A stretch of 64,000 bases of DNA from positions 4,176,501 to 4,240,500 of the forward strand of contig NZ_CP061038.1 of the NCBI RefSeq assembly GCF_014490665.1, given 5' to 3'. Below are positions 8,689-17,401 of this stretch, piece after piece (position 1 is the first letter of the stretch; every line of letters begins with the position of its first letter). This DNA is from Sphingomonas alpina. GTDB lineage: Bacteria > Pseudomonadota > Alphaproteobacteria > Sphingomonadales > Sphingomonadaceae. Position numbers and translations under genes: made by a program. Below the pieces are notes generated by a model that searched no databases, was not told the origin of the DNA, and saw nothing but the letters and a program-made list of their open reading frames with translations.

Positions 8689-9371
8689 AATTCGATCAAC
8701 CTGTCCGGCAGTTCGTTGCGGTCGCCTTCGGTCTTGGGGAAATGCTCGGCGATGATCGCGCCGATCGCCGCGACCGCCGCCGCCATGCCCTCCCCGGGCT
8801 CACCCACCCGCACCTTATCGACCAGCGCCGCCATCGCATCGCCCCAGCGCTCCGGCGGCACGACCTTGTGGATCGCCTCATCGGCGACAATCTCGGCAAT
8901 GCGTTCATCGAGCGACAGAAAAAGCAGGACGCCCACCCGCGCCTCGGTCCGGCGCTCCGCCCCGACCTTGAAATATTGCATCGCGAGCCGCCGCACCCGT
9001 CGCGAGCGCGTCGCCCTTGGCGTCAAAGCCAATCGGAGCGGCGTCCAGGCAAGCGCATAGCGCACGGCGAGGAACAGCAGGGCTTCACCGATCAGCAGCG
9101 CGAAGAACAGGCTGCGCAGATCGGGCTCACTGGTCCAGCCGTTCGACCACCAGGCGATCTTCGATTCGATCGCCGCCGGGTTGAGCGCGACGATCGCCAC
9201 CAGCAACAGCATCGCCGCCATCGCATAATGCAACGCGACATCGCGGTAGAGATCGGACCGTTCGGTGACGATCGTGACGATCTCGCCATCGGTCCCGACC
9301 TCGGCCCTGGCCACCGCGGCGGTGACGAGCGCGTGGTCGGCCTCGCTCAGTTTCTTCAATCGCGCCATCAC
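8685..9371 (-). CDS. TPM-domain membrane protein
   Basis: A 228-aa protein with an N-terminal TPM-type segment, two hydrophobic membrane helices (about residues 48-66 and 86-108) and a C-terminal TPM-like region (ARVGVLLFLSLDERIAEIVAD and onwards). It resembles the COG3762 group of membrane-associated TPM (TLP18.3/Psb32/MOLO-1) proteins. Function in bacteria is not firmly established; links to envelope integrity and phosphatase-like folds are reported for the family. Both ends overlap neighbouring genes by 4 bp, so translation is probably coupled. Confidence 0.75.
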   Translation of the reverse strand: MMARLKKLSEADHALVTAAVARAEVGTDGEIVTIVTERSDLYRDVALHYAMAAMLLLVAIVALNPAAIESKIAWWSNGWTSEPDLRSLFFALLIGEALLFLAVRYALAWTPLRLALTPRATRSRRVRRLAMQYFKVGAERRTEARVGVLLFLSLDERIAEIVADEAIHKVVPPERWGDAMAALVDKVRVGEPGEGMAAAVAAIGAIIAEHFPKTEGDRNELPDRLIEL

Positions 9372-10174
9372 CAGTCCCCCGAAGCGCCGCCGCCGCCGAA
9401 CGACCCGCCGCCGCCCGAAAAGCCGCCACCGTCGCTGCCGCCCCAGTCGGAACCGCTGCTGCTGCCCCAGGACGATCCACCGCCGCCACCAAGGCCCGGC
9501 CCCCAGAGGATCACCGGGCTGGCGCCATTCCGGTAGCGTCTGCCCTTGGCGCGTCCGAAGATCATCGGGAAGACCACGAAGAACAGGATGATGATCCAGA
9601 AGATCGCGATCGCCGCACCATTGCCGCCGCTGCTGCTGCTTTTTGTGGCGGGGCGCTCGCTTGCCAGTTTCTGCGCGCGCGCTTCAGCCGCTTCGAGCGG
9701 CAATTTCATCTGCTCGCCGATCGCCGTCGCGCCCGCGACGACCCCGCCGCCCATGTCGCCCTTGCGGAATTCGGGCAGGATCGTGTCGCGGATAATCATG
9801 CTCGACAGCGCGTCGGTCATGATCGGCTCAAGCCCATAGCCGACCTCGATCCTGACCTTGCGCTCGGTCGGCGCGACCAGCAGGATGATGCCGTTGTTCG
9901 CATCCTTCTGCCCGATCGCCCAGGCGCGGCCGAGCTTGTAGCCATAATCCTCGATCGGATAGCCCTGCAGGTCGGGCACGGTCGCCACCACGAACTGGCG
10001 CGAGGACGCCTTTTCGATATCGGCCGACAGCTGATTGAGTTGCGTTTCCTGCTCGGGCGACAGCAAATTGGCCGCATCGACCACCCGGCCGCTGAGCGGC
10101 GGGAAAGTCTGCGCGCCGGCGAGCGAAGCGCAGCACAACAGTACCGACGCGATAAGATAACGAAGGATGTTCAC
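9368..10174 (-). CDS. Exported TPM-domain protein with Gly-rich tail (YgcG-like)
   Basis: A 268-aa protein starting at GTG (10172-10174), which overlaps the stop of the upstream gene by 4 bp. A signal peptide (about 1-21, ending SLAGAQ) precedes a TPM domain (about 25-170) with the GRVVDAANLLS and VRIEVGYGLEP landmarks. A membrane helix near 195-215 (IAIFWIIILFFVVFPMIF) and a low-complexity Gly/Ser-rich C-terminal tail follow. This matches the COG1512/YgcG type, usually encoded next to lemA, as here. The molecular role is unknown; location is inner membrane with the TPM domain outside. Confidence 0.8.
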   Translation of the reverse strand: MNILRYLIASVLLCCASLAGAQTFPPLSGRVVDAANLLSPEQETQLNQLSADIEKASSRQFVVATVPDLQGYPIEDYGYKLGRAWAIGQKDANNGIILLVAPTERKVRIEVGYGLEPIMTDALSSMIIRDTILPEFRKGDMGGGVVAGATAIGEQMKLPLEAAEARAQKLASERPATKSSSSGGNGAAIAIFWIIILFFVVFPMIFGRAKGRRYRNGASPVILWGPGLGGGGGSSWGSSSGSDWGGSDGGGFSGGGGSFGGGGASGDW

Positions 10175-10674
10175 GCGGCTTTCCTTTGCACGGTGCCGAT
10201 CTCGGTGATGATGCCGTCGACGCCGCCCTTGATTCCGCCGGGATAGTCGCCGTTGCGAAATGCCGGCAGGATGGCGGACTGGATGATCGCGCCCGCTTCC
10301 TCGTCCCGCAACGCCGATTCGAGACCATAGCCGACCTCGATGCGCACCTTGCGTTCCTTGGGGGCGACGATCAGCAACACGCCGTCATTGAAGCCTTTCC
10401 GCCCGATACCCCAGGTTCGCCCGAGGTTCACGCCGTACATCTCGATCGGATGGCCCCCGAGACTGGGGACTGTGACGACCACCAACTGGTGCCCGGTCGC
10501 TTTCTCCAGCGCGGCCGACCGAGCCGAAATCGACGCTTCGTCGGCGGGTGGCAACAATGCCGCCGCGTCGACGACCCGCCCGGTCAGTTCGGGGAACGGA
10601 TACCCGGGCGGTGTGACAGGCTTTGCCGGGGCGGCATCTCCGCACCCGGCGAGCAGCAATGAAAGGGCCAGCAA
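10171..10674 (-). CDS. TPM-domain lipoprotein
   Basis: A 167-aa protein with a short lipoprotein signal (MLALSLLLAGC, lipobox LLAGC) followed by a TPM domain that parallels the next gene: GRVVDAAALLPP, then ERKVRIEVGYGLES. The likely start is a TTG at 10672-10674, five bases after the lemA stop; no ATG or GTG is available between the two. The poor start suggests translation by coupling to lemA. It is the second gene of the lemA-TPM-TPM-TPM-NUDIX operon. Confidence 0.75.
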   Translation of the reverse strand: MLALSLLLAGCGDAAPAKPVTPPGYPFPELTGRVVDAAALLPPADEASISARSAALEKATGHQLVVVTVPSLGGHPIEMYGVNLGRTWGIGRKGFNDGVLLIVAPKERKVRIEVGYGLESALRDEEAGAIIQSAILPAFRNGDYPGGIKGGVDGIITEIGTVQRKAA

Positions 10675-10679
10675 TCGGA

Positions 10680-11273
10680 TCAGTTGCTGTTCCCGAAATC
10701 GACCGTCGGCGCATTCTCGGCACCCGGCGTGGTCGCCTGGAACGGCACCAGCGGCTTGGAACCGTAGAAGATCTTGGCGCCGACCGCGTCGGGGAAAGTG
10801 CGGATGCGCGTATTATAGTCCTGCACCGCCTTGTTGTAATCGACCACCGCGATGTTGATGCGGTTCTCGGTGCCTTCGATCTGCGACATGAAGGTCGAGA
10901 AATTGGCCTGGCTCTTCAGCTCAGGATAGGCCTCGACATTGGCGAGCAGCCGGCTGAGCGAGCCGTTGAGCTGGCTCTGCGCCGCCTGGAACTGCTGCAC
11001 CTTGGCCGGATCCGTCAGGTCGGCGCCAGTCACCTGGATCGCCGTCGCTTTCGAGCGTGCTTCGATCACGTCGGTCAGGATCGACTTTTCCGATGCAGCC
11101 GCGCCTTTGACCGTCGCCTGCAGATTGGGGATCAAATTGGCGCGGCGCTGATAGGCGGCCTGGACATCGGCCCATTTCGCCTTGGCATTCTCCTCCGCCG
11201 TCGGAACGCTGTTGATCCCGCAGGCGGACAGCATCGCGGCGAGGCCGATGGTGACGATGACACGAAACTTCAT
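10680..11273 (-). CDS. lemA: LemA family lipoprotein
   Basis: A 197-aa protein starting at ATG 11271-11273, chosen because GGAGAG lies 7 bp upstream; an in-frame start 33 bp further up lacks this. A lipobox (LSACG, Cys near residue 16) indicates membrane anchoring. The rest is the LemA helical bundle: YQRRANLIPNL, the AAQSQLNGSLSRLLA helix and EGTENRINIAVVDYN, all characteristic. LemA proteins are widespread and of unclear function, commonly encoded with TPM proteins. It heads the minus-strand operon ending at 8170. Confidence 0.9.
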   Translation of the reverse strand: MKFRVIVTIGLAAMLSACGINSVPTAEENAKAKWADVQAAYQRRANLIPNLQATVKGAAASEKSILTDVIEARSKATAIQVTGADLTDPAKVQQFQAAQSQLNGSLSRLLANVEAYPELKSQANFSTFMSQIEGTENRINIAVVDYNKAVQDYNTRIRTFPDAVGAKIFYGSKPLVPFQATTPGAENAPTVDFGNSN

Positions 11274-11354
11274 GATTAATCTCTCCAGCCCTTGCACGAC
11301 CATCATACTCGACTAGCCTTGCCGGGCGGAAGTTAAATCGGATGGAGGTGCATC

Positions 11355-11789
11355 GTGTTCAAGGAGTTCAAGGCATTCATCGCCCGCGGCAACGTGCTCG
11401 ACCTGGCCGTCGCGGTCATCATCGGCGCGGCGTTCGGCAAGATCGTCACCTCGCTGACCGACGATGTGATCATGCCGGTGATCGGAAAAATCTTCGGCGG
11501 TCTCGATTTCTCGAGCTATTTCATCGTGCTGGGCAAAGTGCCCGAAGCGCTGGCGGGGTCGTCCGACTATGCCGCGCTGAAAAAGGCTGGCGTGCCGGTG
11601 TTCGGCTATGGCGCGTTCATCACCTCGGCGGTCAATTTCCTGATCCTCGCCTTCATCATCTTCATGCTGATCCGCGCGGTGACCAAGCTGATGCCCAAGG
11701 CCGACGAGGCGCCGGTCGACGCGCCCGAACCGGCCGATGTCGCGCTGCTGCGTGAAATCAGGGACGAGTTGAAGAAGAAGTCGGTTTAG
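11355..11789 (+). CDS. mscL: Large-conductance mechanosensitive channel MscL
   Basis: A 144-aa inner-membrane channel that opens under membrane tension to relieve osmotic downshock. Recognised by the N-terminal [19 protein letters not shown], the first transmembrane helix with the [11 protein letters not shown] pore-lining segment, the periplasmic loop, the second helix ([16 protein letters not shown]) and the C-terminal charged helix ([13 protein letters not shown]). The start is GTG at 11355 with GGATGGAGG upstream. It is a single gene; downstream lies a strong repeat hairpin that may end the transcript. Confidence 0.95.
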   Translation: MFKEFKAFIARGNVLDLAVAVIIGAAFGKIVTSLTDDVIMPVIGKIFGGLDFSSYFIVLGKVPEALAGSSDYAALKKAGVPVFGYGAFITSAVNFLILAFIIFMLIRAVTKLMPKADEAPVDAPEPADVALLREIRDELKKKSV

Positions 11790-11813
11790 TCCCGTCCGCC
11801 AAATCTCCTTCTT

Positions 11814-11946
11814 GCCCCTCCCTTTATGGGAGGGGTTGGGGAGGGTGCGATCGCGAAGCGCATCGCTCGGTGCGAAGCGCCGATCGAGGCATCGAGCCCC
11901 GCTCGACGCTGTAACCCTCCCCTGGCCCCTCCCATAAAGGGAGGGG
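11814..11946. repeat. Long inverted repeat built of nested hairpins
   Basis: The word CCCCTCCCTTTATGGGAGGG occurs near 11816 and its reverse complement near 11927-11947, about 80 bp apart. Flanking GGGGAGGGT and ACCCTCCCC extend the arms to about 32 bp with a few mismatches. Each arm is also a small hairpin by itself. Such GC-rich elements are common between sphingomonad genes. It lies between convergent mscL and the Rrf2 gene, so it could serve as a bidirectional transcript end. Confidence 0.7.
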
Positions 11947-11977
11947 AGTAGAAGAAGCTGACATTTGATATACGGCC

Positions 11978-12409
11978 TCAGGCCGCCGCGAGGTCCTCAG
12001 CGACGGCATCGGCCAGGCTGGTGCCGTCGAGGATGCGCGCGGTTTCGTCGCGCACGCGCGCCATGGCGATACGGATCGCGCAGCTCGTTTCGTCCTTGCA
12101 GTCCTTGCATGGGCGATACGCGGTGCGACTGACGCACGGCACGAGCGCGAGCGGCCCTTCGATCACGCGAATGATTTCGCCGAGCGAGATCAGATGCGTC
12201 GGACGCGACAGGCAATATCCGCCCATCTTGCCGCGATGGCTGTGCAGAAAGCCCGCTTCGCGCAGGTCGGCGAGGATCAGCTCGAGGAACTTGCGCGGCA
12301 CATTCGCCGCGACCGCGATCCGGTTCATCGGGATCGGCGGCCCTCCGGCGGGGGCTTCAGCGAGGAAGAGCATGGCGCGAAGCGCGTAACGGGAACGCTG
12401 AGTCAACAT
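11978..12409 (-). CDS. Rrf2 family transcriptional regulator
   Basis: A 143-aa regulator using the ATG at 12407-12409 (MLTQRSRYALRAM), the usual Rrf2 start; a longer in-frame start is possible. The winged HTH fills residues 1-80 (NRIAVAANVPRKFLELILADLREAGFLHSHRG). A Cys cluster follows: C-x8-C-x2-C-x5-C in the CVSRTAY to DETSC region. Rrf2 members such as IscR and NsrR bind a 2Fe-2S or 4Fe-4S cluster with three Cys in this position, so iron-sulfur or redox sensing is likely. It points away from the tmRNA gene. Targets are not visible here. Confidence 0.85.
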   Translation of the reverse strand: MLTQRSRYALRAMLFLAEAPAGGPPIPMNRIAVAANVPRKFLELILADLREAGFLHSHRGKMGGYCLSRPTHLISLGEIIRVIEGPLALVPCVSRTAYRPCKDCKDETSCAIRIAMARVRDETARILDGTSLADAVAEDLAAA

Positions 12410-12509
12410 GATACTATAGTCCATGCACCCGATTTGTGGCGAGCGAAAGGCCCAGTCGGGCTTTTCATTGGATTCTAATGCCCTATATTGGCCGTGTCGA
12501 AGGTTCGCC

Positions 12510-12843
12510 GGAGACTATGGTGATAAATTGCGGCGCATAATAGACGCAACGGACCCGGGGGCAGTACCCGGCGGCTCCACCACAACCGGCCCTTTCAGGA
12601 CCGGTCATGACGGGGCCGAAGCAGGATCGACGTGTGTTCAAAGGCGCTGTTTTTGCCCGGGCTGAGTAACCCGTTCAAGGCTCAAAACCACAAGTGCTAA
12701 CGATAACGAAGCACTCGCGATTGCCGCGTAACTCCAAGGCCTAACGGTCTAAGTTACTAAGGACGAAAGCGCGGTTGGGACCGCACCGGGCAACAGAAGC
12801 GGAAACCAGCGGTACGGGGGGCACCGGGCAACAGAAGCCCCCC
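12510..12843 (+). ncRNA. ssrA: Permuted two-piece tmRNA (alpha-type ssrA)
   Basis: The gene is circularly permuted as in Alphaproteobacteria. The acceptor piece comes first, with the T-arm and the 3' end CGGCTCC-A-CCA at 12572-12582. A short spacer follows, then the coding piece begins GGGGCCG at 12612; these seven bases pair exactly with CGGCTCC to form the acceptor stem. The tag frame is 12696-12728 with stop TAA at 12729-12731 and reads ANDNEALAIAA. Pseudoknot sequences follow, with the word CACCGGGCAACAGAAGC twice (12784 and 12822), ending in a G6/C6 hairpin (12816-12843). The RNA rescues stalled ribosomes with SmpB. The 5' boundary is approximate. Confidence 0.92.
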
Positions 12844-12868
12844 ACTTTCCTCTCCTATCGAGCCCCTC

Positions 12869-13258
12869 CTATCGGCCCCATTGCCGCGTGGCGAACGCGC
12901 GCGTGCCCAGGATCAGTACGGCGATCATTACCGCCTCGACCATCATCGGCGTGAAGCTGGTCGGGACGACTCCGTCGACGATGAGCGTGATGCAGCGCCC
13001 GGTCAGCGCGATCGCGAGCAGGATGATCGGCACCGCCAGCGGCGCGGCGCGGCGATTCCACGCACCATAGAGCGCGAACAGCCCGCCGGTCACGAACAGC
13101 GCGGCGAAATCGGCACGGATCGTCGCAAGCCCCTGGATTCCCTGTGGAACGATGAAGAATTTTGCCGCCATTTCCGCCGGCCTGATCAGAAAGGCGAAGC
13201 CCAGCACCAGGTTGAACAGCCCGACCAGCATCACGGCCGCGCGAATTGCCTGCTTCAT
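12869..13258 (-). CDS. Four-TM membrane protein, DUF4345-like
   Basis: A 129-aa integral membrane protein with four hydrophobic helices (about 7-25, 50-68, 73-92, 103-121). The pattern LVLGFAFLIRPAEMAAKFF at the start, a GxxxxDF segment and the overall size recall DUF4345-type proteins. No catalytic residues are visible and function is unknown. It lies between the tmRNA gene and the divergent MBL-fold gene, apparently as a single gene. Confidence 0.6.
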   Translation of the reverse strand: MKQAIRAAVMLVGLFNLVLGFAFLIRPAEMAAKFFIVPQGIQGLATIRADFAALFVTGGLFALYGAWNRRAAPLAVPIILLAIALTGRCITLIVDGVVPTSFTPMMVEAVMIAVLILGTRAFATRQWGR

Positions 13259-13350
13259 CCCATCATCTCCAAAGGCTTGCGATATTATGGCATTGCTAGT
13301 GCCGATTTATTGCCTCATGCTAAGTCTAGGACAAAATGGGGGAGAGCGGG

Positions 13351-14433
13351 ATGAAAAAGCGCACAACGGCGTTGATCGCGCTTGCCGCCATCCTGCTTAT
13401 CGCCGGCATGTCGGTAAAGCTGTTCCAGATACCACTCGCGACCGCGCTGCTCGAGCGGACGGTCGATCAGCGCGTCGGGCGCGATGCCACCGCCGGCTTG
13501 CCCGATGGCCTGCATGTGGCGCTGTGCGGCACGGGGTCGCCCTTTCCGGATCCGAGCCGCGCCGGGCCATGCACCATGGTCATTGCCGGCATGCGGATCT
13601 TCGTCGTCGATGCGGGCGAAGGCGGCGCGCGCAACCTGATGCTGATGGGCCTGCCGGTTGGCCGGATCGAGCGCCTGTTCCTGACCCATTATCATTCCGA
13701 TCATATCGACGGCCTCGGCCCGTTGATGCTGCTGCGTTGGGCCGGGACGCCCTCAACCTCGCCCCTGCCGGTCAGCGGGCCGCCCGGCGTCGAAGCGGTG
13801 GTCGCGGGGTTCAATCAGGCTCATGCCGCCGATAATGGCTATCGCACCGCGCATCACGGGGCCGCGATCATGCCGCCCTCCGGCGCCGGTGCCATTGCCT
13901 TCCCGTTTGTCCTGCCGGCGGCGGGCACGGGTCTGGTCATCCTCGACGATGCCGGACTTCGCATCACGGCGTTTCGCGTCAATCACGCGCCGATCTCCCC
14001 CGCGGTCGGTTATCGGTTCGATTATAAGGGCCGTTCGGTCGTGCTGAGCGGCGACACCGCCTTCTCGCCGTCGCTTGTCACCGCCGCGCGGGGCGCCGAC
14101 CTGCTCGTCCACGAAGCGCTGCAGCCGATGCTGGTGAAGAAGCTCACCGCTGCGTTCGAAGCGCGGGGGATCAAGAACACTGCGCAGGTCACGCGCGACA
14201 TCCTCAATTATCATACCACGCCGGAGCAAGCGGCCGACGCCGCACGGCTGGCCGGAGTCAGGGCTCTGGCGCTCAACCATATCGTCCCGCCAATGCCGAT
14301 GCGCTTTGCCTACCCCGCCTTTCTCGGCGACGCACATCGTCACTATAGCGGTCCGATCATGATCGGTGAGGATGGCATGATGTTCAGTCTACCCGCGGGC
14401 GGCACGGCGATGACCGAGAAGCCTCTGCTGTGA
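13351..14433 (+). CDS. Exported MBL-fold metallohydrolase
   Basis: A 360-aa protein. The start at 13351 (MKKRTTALIAL) is chosen because GGGGGAGAG lies directly upstream. An N-terminal signal or anchor helix precedes a metallo-beta-lactamase fold with the metal motif HYHSDH (in LTHYHSDHIDG). Further ligands are likely in NHAP, LSGDTAF and LNHIVP. The arrangement is close to RNase Z/arylsulfatase-type MBL hydrolases; with the signal sequence a periplasmic role is expected. The stop TGA overlaps the GTG start of the sulfatase gene, so the two are translationally coupled and may act on the same sulfated or esterified compound. Confidence 0.8.
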   Translation: MKKRTTALIALAAILLIAGMSVKLFQIPLATALLERTVDQRVGRDATAGLPDGLHVALCGTGSPFPDPSRAGPCTMVIAGMRIFVVDAGEGGARNLMLMGLPVGRIERLFLTHYHSDHIDGLGPLMLLRWAGTPSTSPLPVSGPPGVEAVVAGFNQAHAADNGYRTAHHGAAIMPPSGAGAIAFPFVLPAAGTGLVILDDAGLRITAFRVNHAPISPAVGYRFDYKGRSVVLSGDTAFSPSLVTAARGADLLVHEALQPMLVKKLTAAFEARGIKNTAQVTRDILNYHTTPEQAADAARLAGVRALALNHIVPPMPMRFAYPAFLGDAHRHYSGPIMIGEDGMMFSLPAGGTAMTEKPLL

Positions 14434-16244
14434 AGCGCGGCGTCATCCTGCCCGCGATCGTCGCCATGAGCCTGACGGCGACCGCACCAGCCCCGGCGCC
14501 CGCATCGGCCCCGCCCTCCGCGTCAGCCCTGCAGAAGCGCCCCAATATCGTCCTGCTGCTCGCCGACGACTGGGGTTTCAGCGATGTCGGCAGCTTCGGC
14601 AGCGAGATCCGCACCCCCAATATCGACGGACTCGCCGCGAAAGGCGTGCGGTTCAGCAATTTCCATGTCGCCGGATCCTGCTCGCCCACGCGCGCGATGC
14701 TGCAGACCGGGGTCGGCAATCACCGCGCCGGCCTCGGCAATATGCCCGAGACCATCCCGCCCGCCCATGTCGGCAAGCCCGGATATGATACTGTGCTCAA
14801 CGGCCGGGTGGTAACGATCGCACAATTGCTCCGCGACGCGGATTACCGCACCTATTTCACCGGCAAATGGCATCTCGGCCGGACACCGGCCAAATTGCCG
14901 CATGCGCGCGGCTATGACCGCGCGTTCGCGCTGGCCGATGCGGGCGCGGACAATTTCGAGGACAAGCCGATCCACGGCCTGTACGACAAGGCCGACTGGA
15001 CCGAAAATGGCGTGCCCGCCGCATTGCCCAGGGGCTATTATTCCTCGACCTTCATCGTCGACAAGGCGATCGACTATATCGATGGCGGCCGCGCCACGGG
15101 CAGGCCGTTCTTCGCCTCGATCAACTTCCTCGCCAACCATATTCCGGTCCAGGCGCCCGACGCCTATATCGCGCGCTATGCCGAGGCCTATCGTGGCGGC
15201 TGGAGCATCGTGCGCGCAGCGCGGCGCCAACGCGCGATCGATCTCGGCATCTTGCCCACGGCGCCGATGGCGACCATGCCCGATACGAAGGACTGGAACG
15301 CCCTGACGCCGGCCGATCGCGCCGCCCAGGCCCATGCCATGGCCGCCTATGGTGCGATGGCCGAAGCGGCGGATCACGAGATCGGGCGACTGGTCGCGCA
15401 CCTGAAGGCGACCGGGGAGTATGACAATACGATTTTCGTCTTCCTGTCGGACAATGGTCCTGAACCGACCGATCCGCGCAACCGGCTGCTCAACCGGCTG
15501 GTGCTCGGTACCTATTACGACTTCGACCCAGCGCATGCCGGGCAGCGCGGTACGATGACCTATATCGGCGCGAGCTGGGCCAGTGCGGCGGCGGCGCCAC
15601 TCAACGGGTATAAATTCACGGCTTATGAAGGCGGGCTGCGCGTGCCGCTGATCATCGCCTGGCCGGGCAATCCGACGATCAAGCCGGGCCGGATCGCCGG
15701 CAGCTTCGCCTATGTCACCGATCTGCCGCCGACCCTGCTCGCGCTTGCCGGTCTCGCCCCTCAAGGTCCGCGCTATCACGGCCGCACGGTCGAGCCGATG
15801 ACGGGTACCAGCCTCATGCCGGTGCTGGCGGGAGAGGCAGGACCTGCGCGCGACCAGCCGCTCGGTTATGAATTGTCGGGTAATGCCGCGCTGTTCCGCG
15901 GCGACTACAAGCTCGTCCGCAACCTGCCGCCGAGCGGCGACGGGCACTGGCAATTGTTCGATATCCTGCACGACCCGGGCGAAACGCGCGATCTCGCCCG
16001 GATCGACCCGGCGCGATTCCAGGCGATGCAGTCCGATTACCGCGCCTTTGCCGCGCGCGACCAGGTCCTGCCGATGCCGGCCGGCTACACCGCAAACCAG
16101 CAGATCAACGACAATGCTTTCCGCCATACCGCTTTGCCCAGGATCAAGCGGGCGGCACCATGGCTGCTGCTGATGCTGATGCTGGCGAGTCTGGCCGGCG
16201 GGATATACTGGCTGGTCAGGCGCCGCCGCACACGACGTCGATGA
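14430..16244 (+). CDS. Arylsulfatase with C-terminal membrane anchor
   Basis: A 604-aa sulfatase. A signal peptide (about 1-25) and a Pro/Ala-rich stretch precede the alkaline-phosphatase-like sulfatase fold (RPNIVLLLADDWG). The formylglycine motif is CSPTRA (C-x-P-x-R), and GKWHLG and SDNGPEP are standard family signatures. A C-terminal helix near residues 574-595 followed by RRRRTRRR looks like a membrane anchor with a cytoplasmic basic stop, so the enzyme is probably tethered to the inner membrane facing the periplasm. It starts with GTG overlapping the MBL gene stop. An anaerobic or FGE-type maturase is needed and is not in the window. Confidence 0.9.
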   Translation: MKRGVILPAIVAMSLTATAPAPAPASAPPSASALQKRPNIVLLLADDWGFSDVGSFGSEIRTPNIDGLAAKGVRFSNFHVAGSCSPTRAMLQTGVGNHRAGLGNMPETIPPAHVGKPGYDTVLNGRVVTIAQLLRDADYRTYFTGKWHLGRTPAKLPHARGYDRAFALADAGADNFEDKPIHGLYDKADWTENGVPAALPRGYYSSTFIVDKAIDYIDGGRATGRPFFASINFLANHIPVQAPDAYIARYAEAYRGGWSIVRAARRQRAIDLGILPTAPMATMPDTKDWNALTPADRAAQAHAMAAYGAMAEAADHEIGRLVAHLKATGEYDNTIFVFLSDNGPEPTDPRNRLLNRLVLGTYYDFDPAHAGQRGTMTYIGASWASAAAAPLNGYKFTAYEGGLRVPLIIAWPGNPTIKPGRIAGSFAYVTDLPPTLLALAGLAPQGPRYHGRTVEPMTGTSLMPVLAGEAGPARDQPLGYELSGNAALFRGDYKLVRNLPPSGDGHWQLFDILHDPGETRDLARIDPARFQAMQSDYRAFAARDQVLPMPAGYTANQQINDNAFRHTALPRIKRAAPWLLLMLMLASLAGGIYWLVRRRRTRRR

Positions 16245-16273
16245 ACGATTTGGCTATGCCGGCGACATGACGC

Positions 16274-17401
16274 TCACCGCCCGCCGATCCAGGTCGCGAG
16301 GGGCAGACCATCCTCGCTCAGCACAACCAGGTCGGCACGCGCGCCGACGCCGATCCGCCCATGGCTTGCCGCCAGCCCCAGGAAATCGGCCGGATTGCGG
16401 CTCGCCATGACCAGCGCCTCGGCCAAGGTCGTGCCAATCATGTCGCGCGTGTTGCGCACCGCCTGCGCCATATCGAGGTCCGATCCGGCCAGGGTGCCGT
16501 CGTCATTGACGCAGACGCCGTCGATCACCTCGACGCGGTGGCCCTGCAGGATGAAGCTCTTGTCGGCCTGCCCGACGCTGGGCATCGCGTCGGTCACCAG
16601 CATGATGCGGTCCTGCTTGGCGCGCAGTGCGACGCGCATCGTCGCCGGATGGACATGCCGCCCATCGACGATCAGCCCGCACCACGACCCGGCATCGTCG
16701 AGCGCCGCACCGACCGCGCCGGGCTCGCGCGAGGTCAGCGGCGACATCGCGTTGAACAAATGGGTGAAGCCGGTCAGCCCATGGTCGAGCGCGGCGCGGA
16801 TATCGTCATAGCTGCCGTCGGTATGGCCGGCCGCGACGATCACCCCCGCCGCAACGAGCCGCGCGATCGTTTCCGGCAAGGTCTTTTCGGGCGCCAGCGT
16901 GACCAATGTCCGGCCGCGCGTCAGCCCGGTGACGCTGGCAAATCCTGCTTCATCCAGGACGATGATCTTGCCGGGGTCATGGATGCCCTTGCGGTCGATA
17001 TTGAGGAACGGGCCCTCGATATGAATGCCGAGCACGCCGGGCACGCCCGCCTCGATCGCCGCATCGACTGCGCGCACGCCTTCGCGCACCGTGGCGAGAT
17101 CGTCGCTGATCAATGTCGGCAGGAATCCGGTGGTGCCGTAGCGACGGTGCGCCGCGCCAATCGTCGCGATCGTCTCGACCGTCGGCGCATCGTTGAACAG
17201 CACGCCGCCGCCGCCATTGACCTGCGTATCGATAAAGCCCGGCGCGAGAACCGCCCCGTCCAGATCGCGACGCTCGGCAAAGGCCGGTATATCGCCTTCC
17301 GGGACAATGGCGACGATGTGCGCGCCCTCGACGATCACCGCCAGGCCGGCGACCAGCATATCGTCGATCAGGGTGCTGCAGTTGAAGAAGGCAATCGGCA
17401 T
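16274..17401 (-). CDS. nagA: N-acetylglucosamine-6-phosphate deacetylase
   Basis: A 375-aa amidohydrolase that removes acetate from GlcNAc-6-P to give glucosamine-6-P. Landmarks: APGFIDTQVNGGGG near residue 53, GIHIEGPFLN with the metal-binding Glu, AGHTDGSYDDIRAAL, GLTGFTHLFNAM, and LVTDAMP with the catalytic Asp. It is the last gene of nagR-nagB-nagA on the minus strand; its ATG overlaps the stop of the SIS-domain gene by 1 bp (TGATG). The product enters the deaminase step encoded just upstream. Confidence 0.93.
   Translation of the reverse strand: MPIAFFNCSTLIDDMLVAGLAVIVEGAHIVAIVPEGDIPAFAERRDLDGAVLAPGFIDTQVNGGGGVLFNDAPTVETIATIGAAHRRYGTTGFLPTLISDDLATVREGVRAVDAAIEAGVPGVLGIHIEGPFLNIDRKGIHDPGKIIVLDEAGFASVTGLTRGRTLVTLAPEKTLPETIARLVAAGVIVAAGHTDGSYDDIRAALDHGLTGFTHLFNAMSPLTSREPGAVGAALDDAGSWCGLIVDGRHVHPATMRVALRAKQDRIMLVTDAMPSVGQADKSFILQGHRVEVIDGVCVNDDGTLAGSDLDMAQAVRNTRDMIGTTLAEALVMASRNPADFLGLAASHGRIGVGARADLVVLSEDGLPLATWIGGR

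Noticed and set aside
11814..11946. CRISPR array
   Set aside because: There are only two inverted repeat arms, no regularly spaced direct repeats; no array seen elsewhere in the window.
12784..12838. Duplicated 17-bp word as an attachment site for an integrated element
   Set aside because: The copies are only 38 bp apart within the tmRNA pseudoknots and enclose no foreign genes.
14523..16127. Long minus-strand frame (534 aa) opposite the sulfatase
   Set aside because: Antisense shadow; the plus strand shows complete sulfatase motifs.
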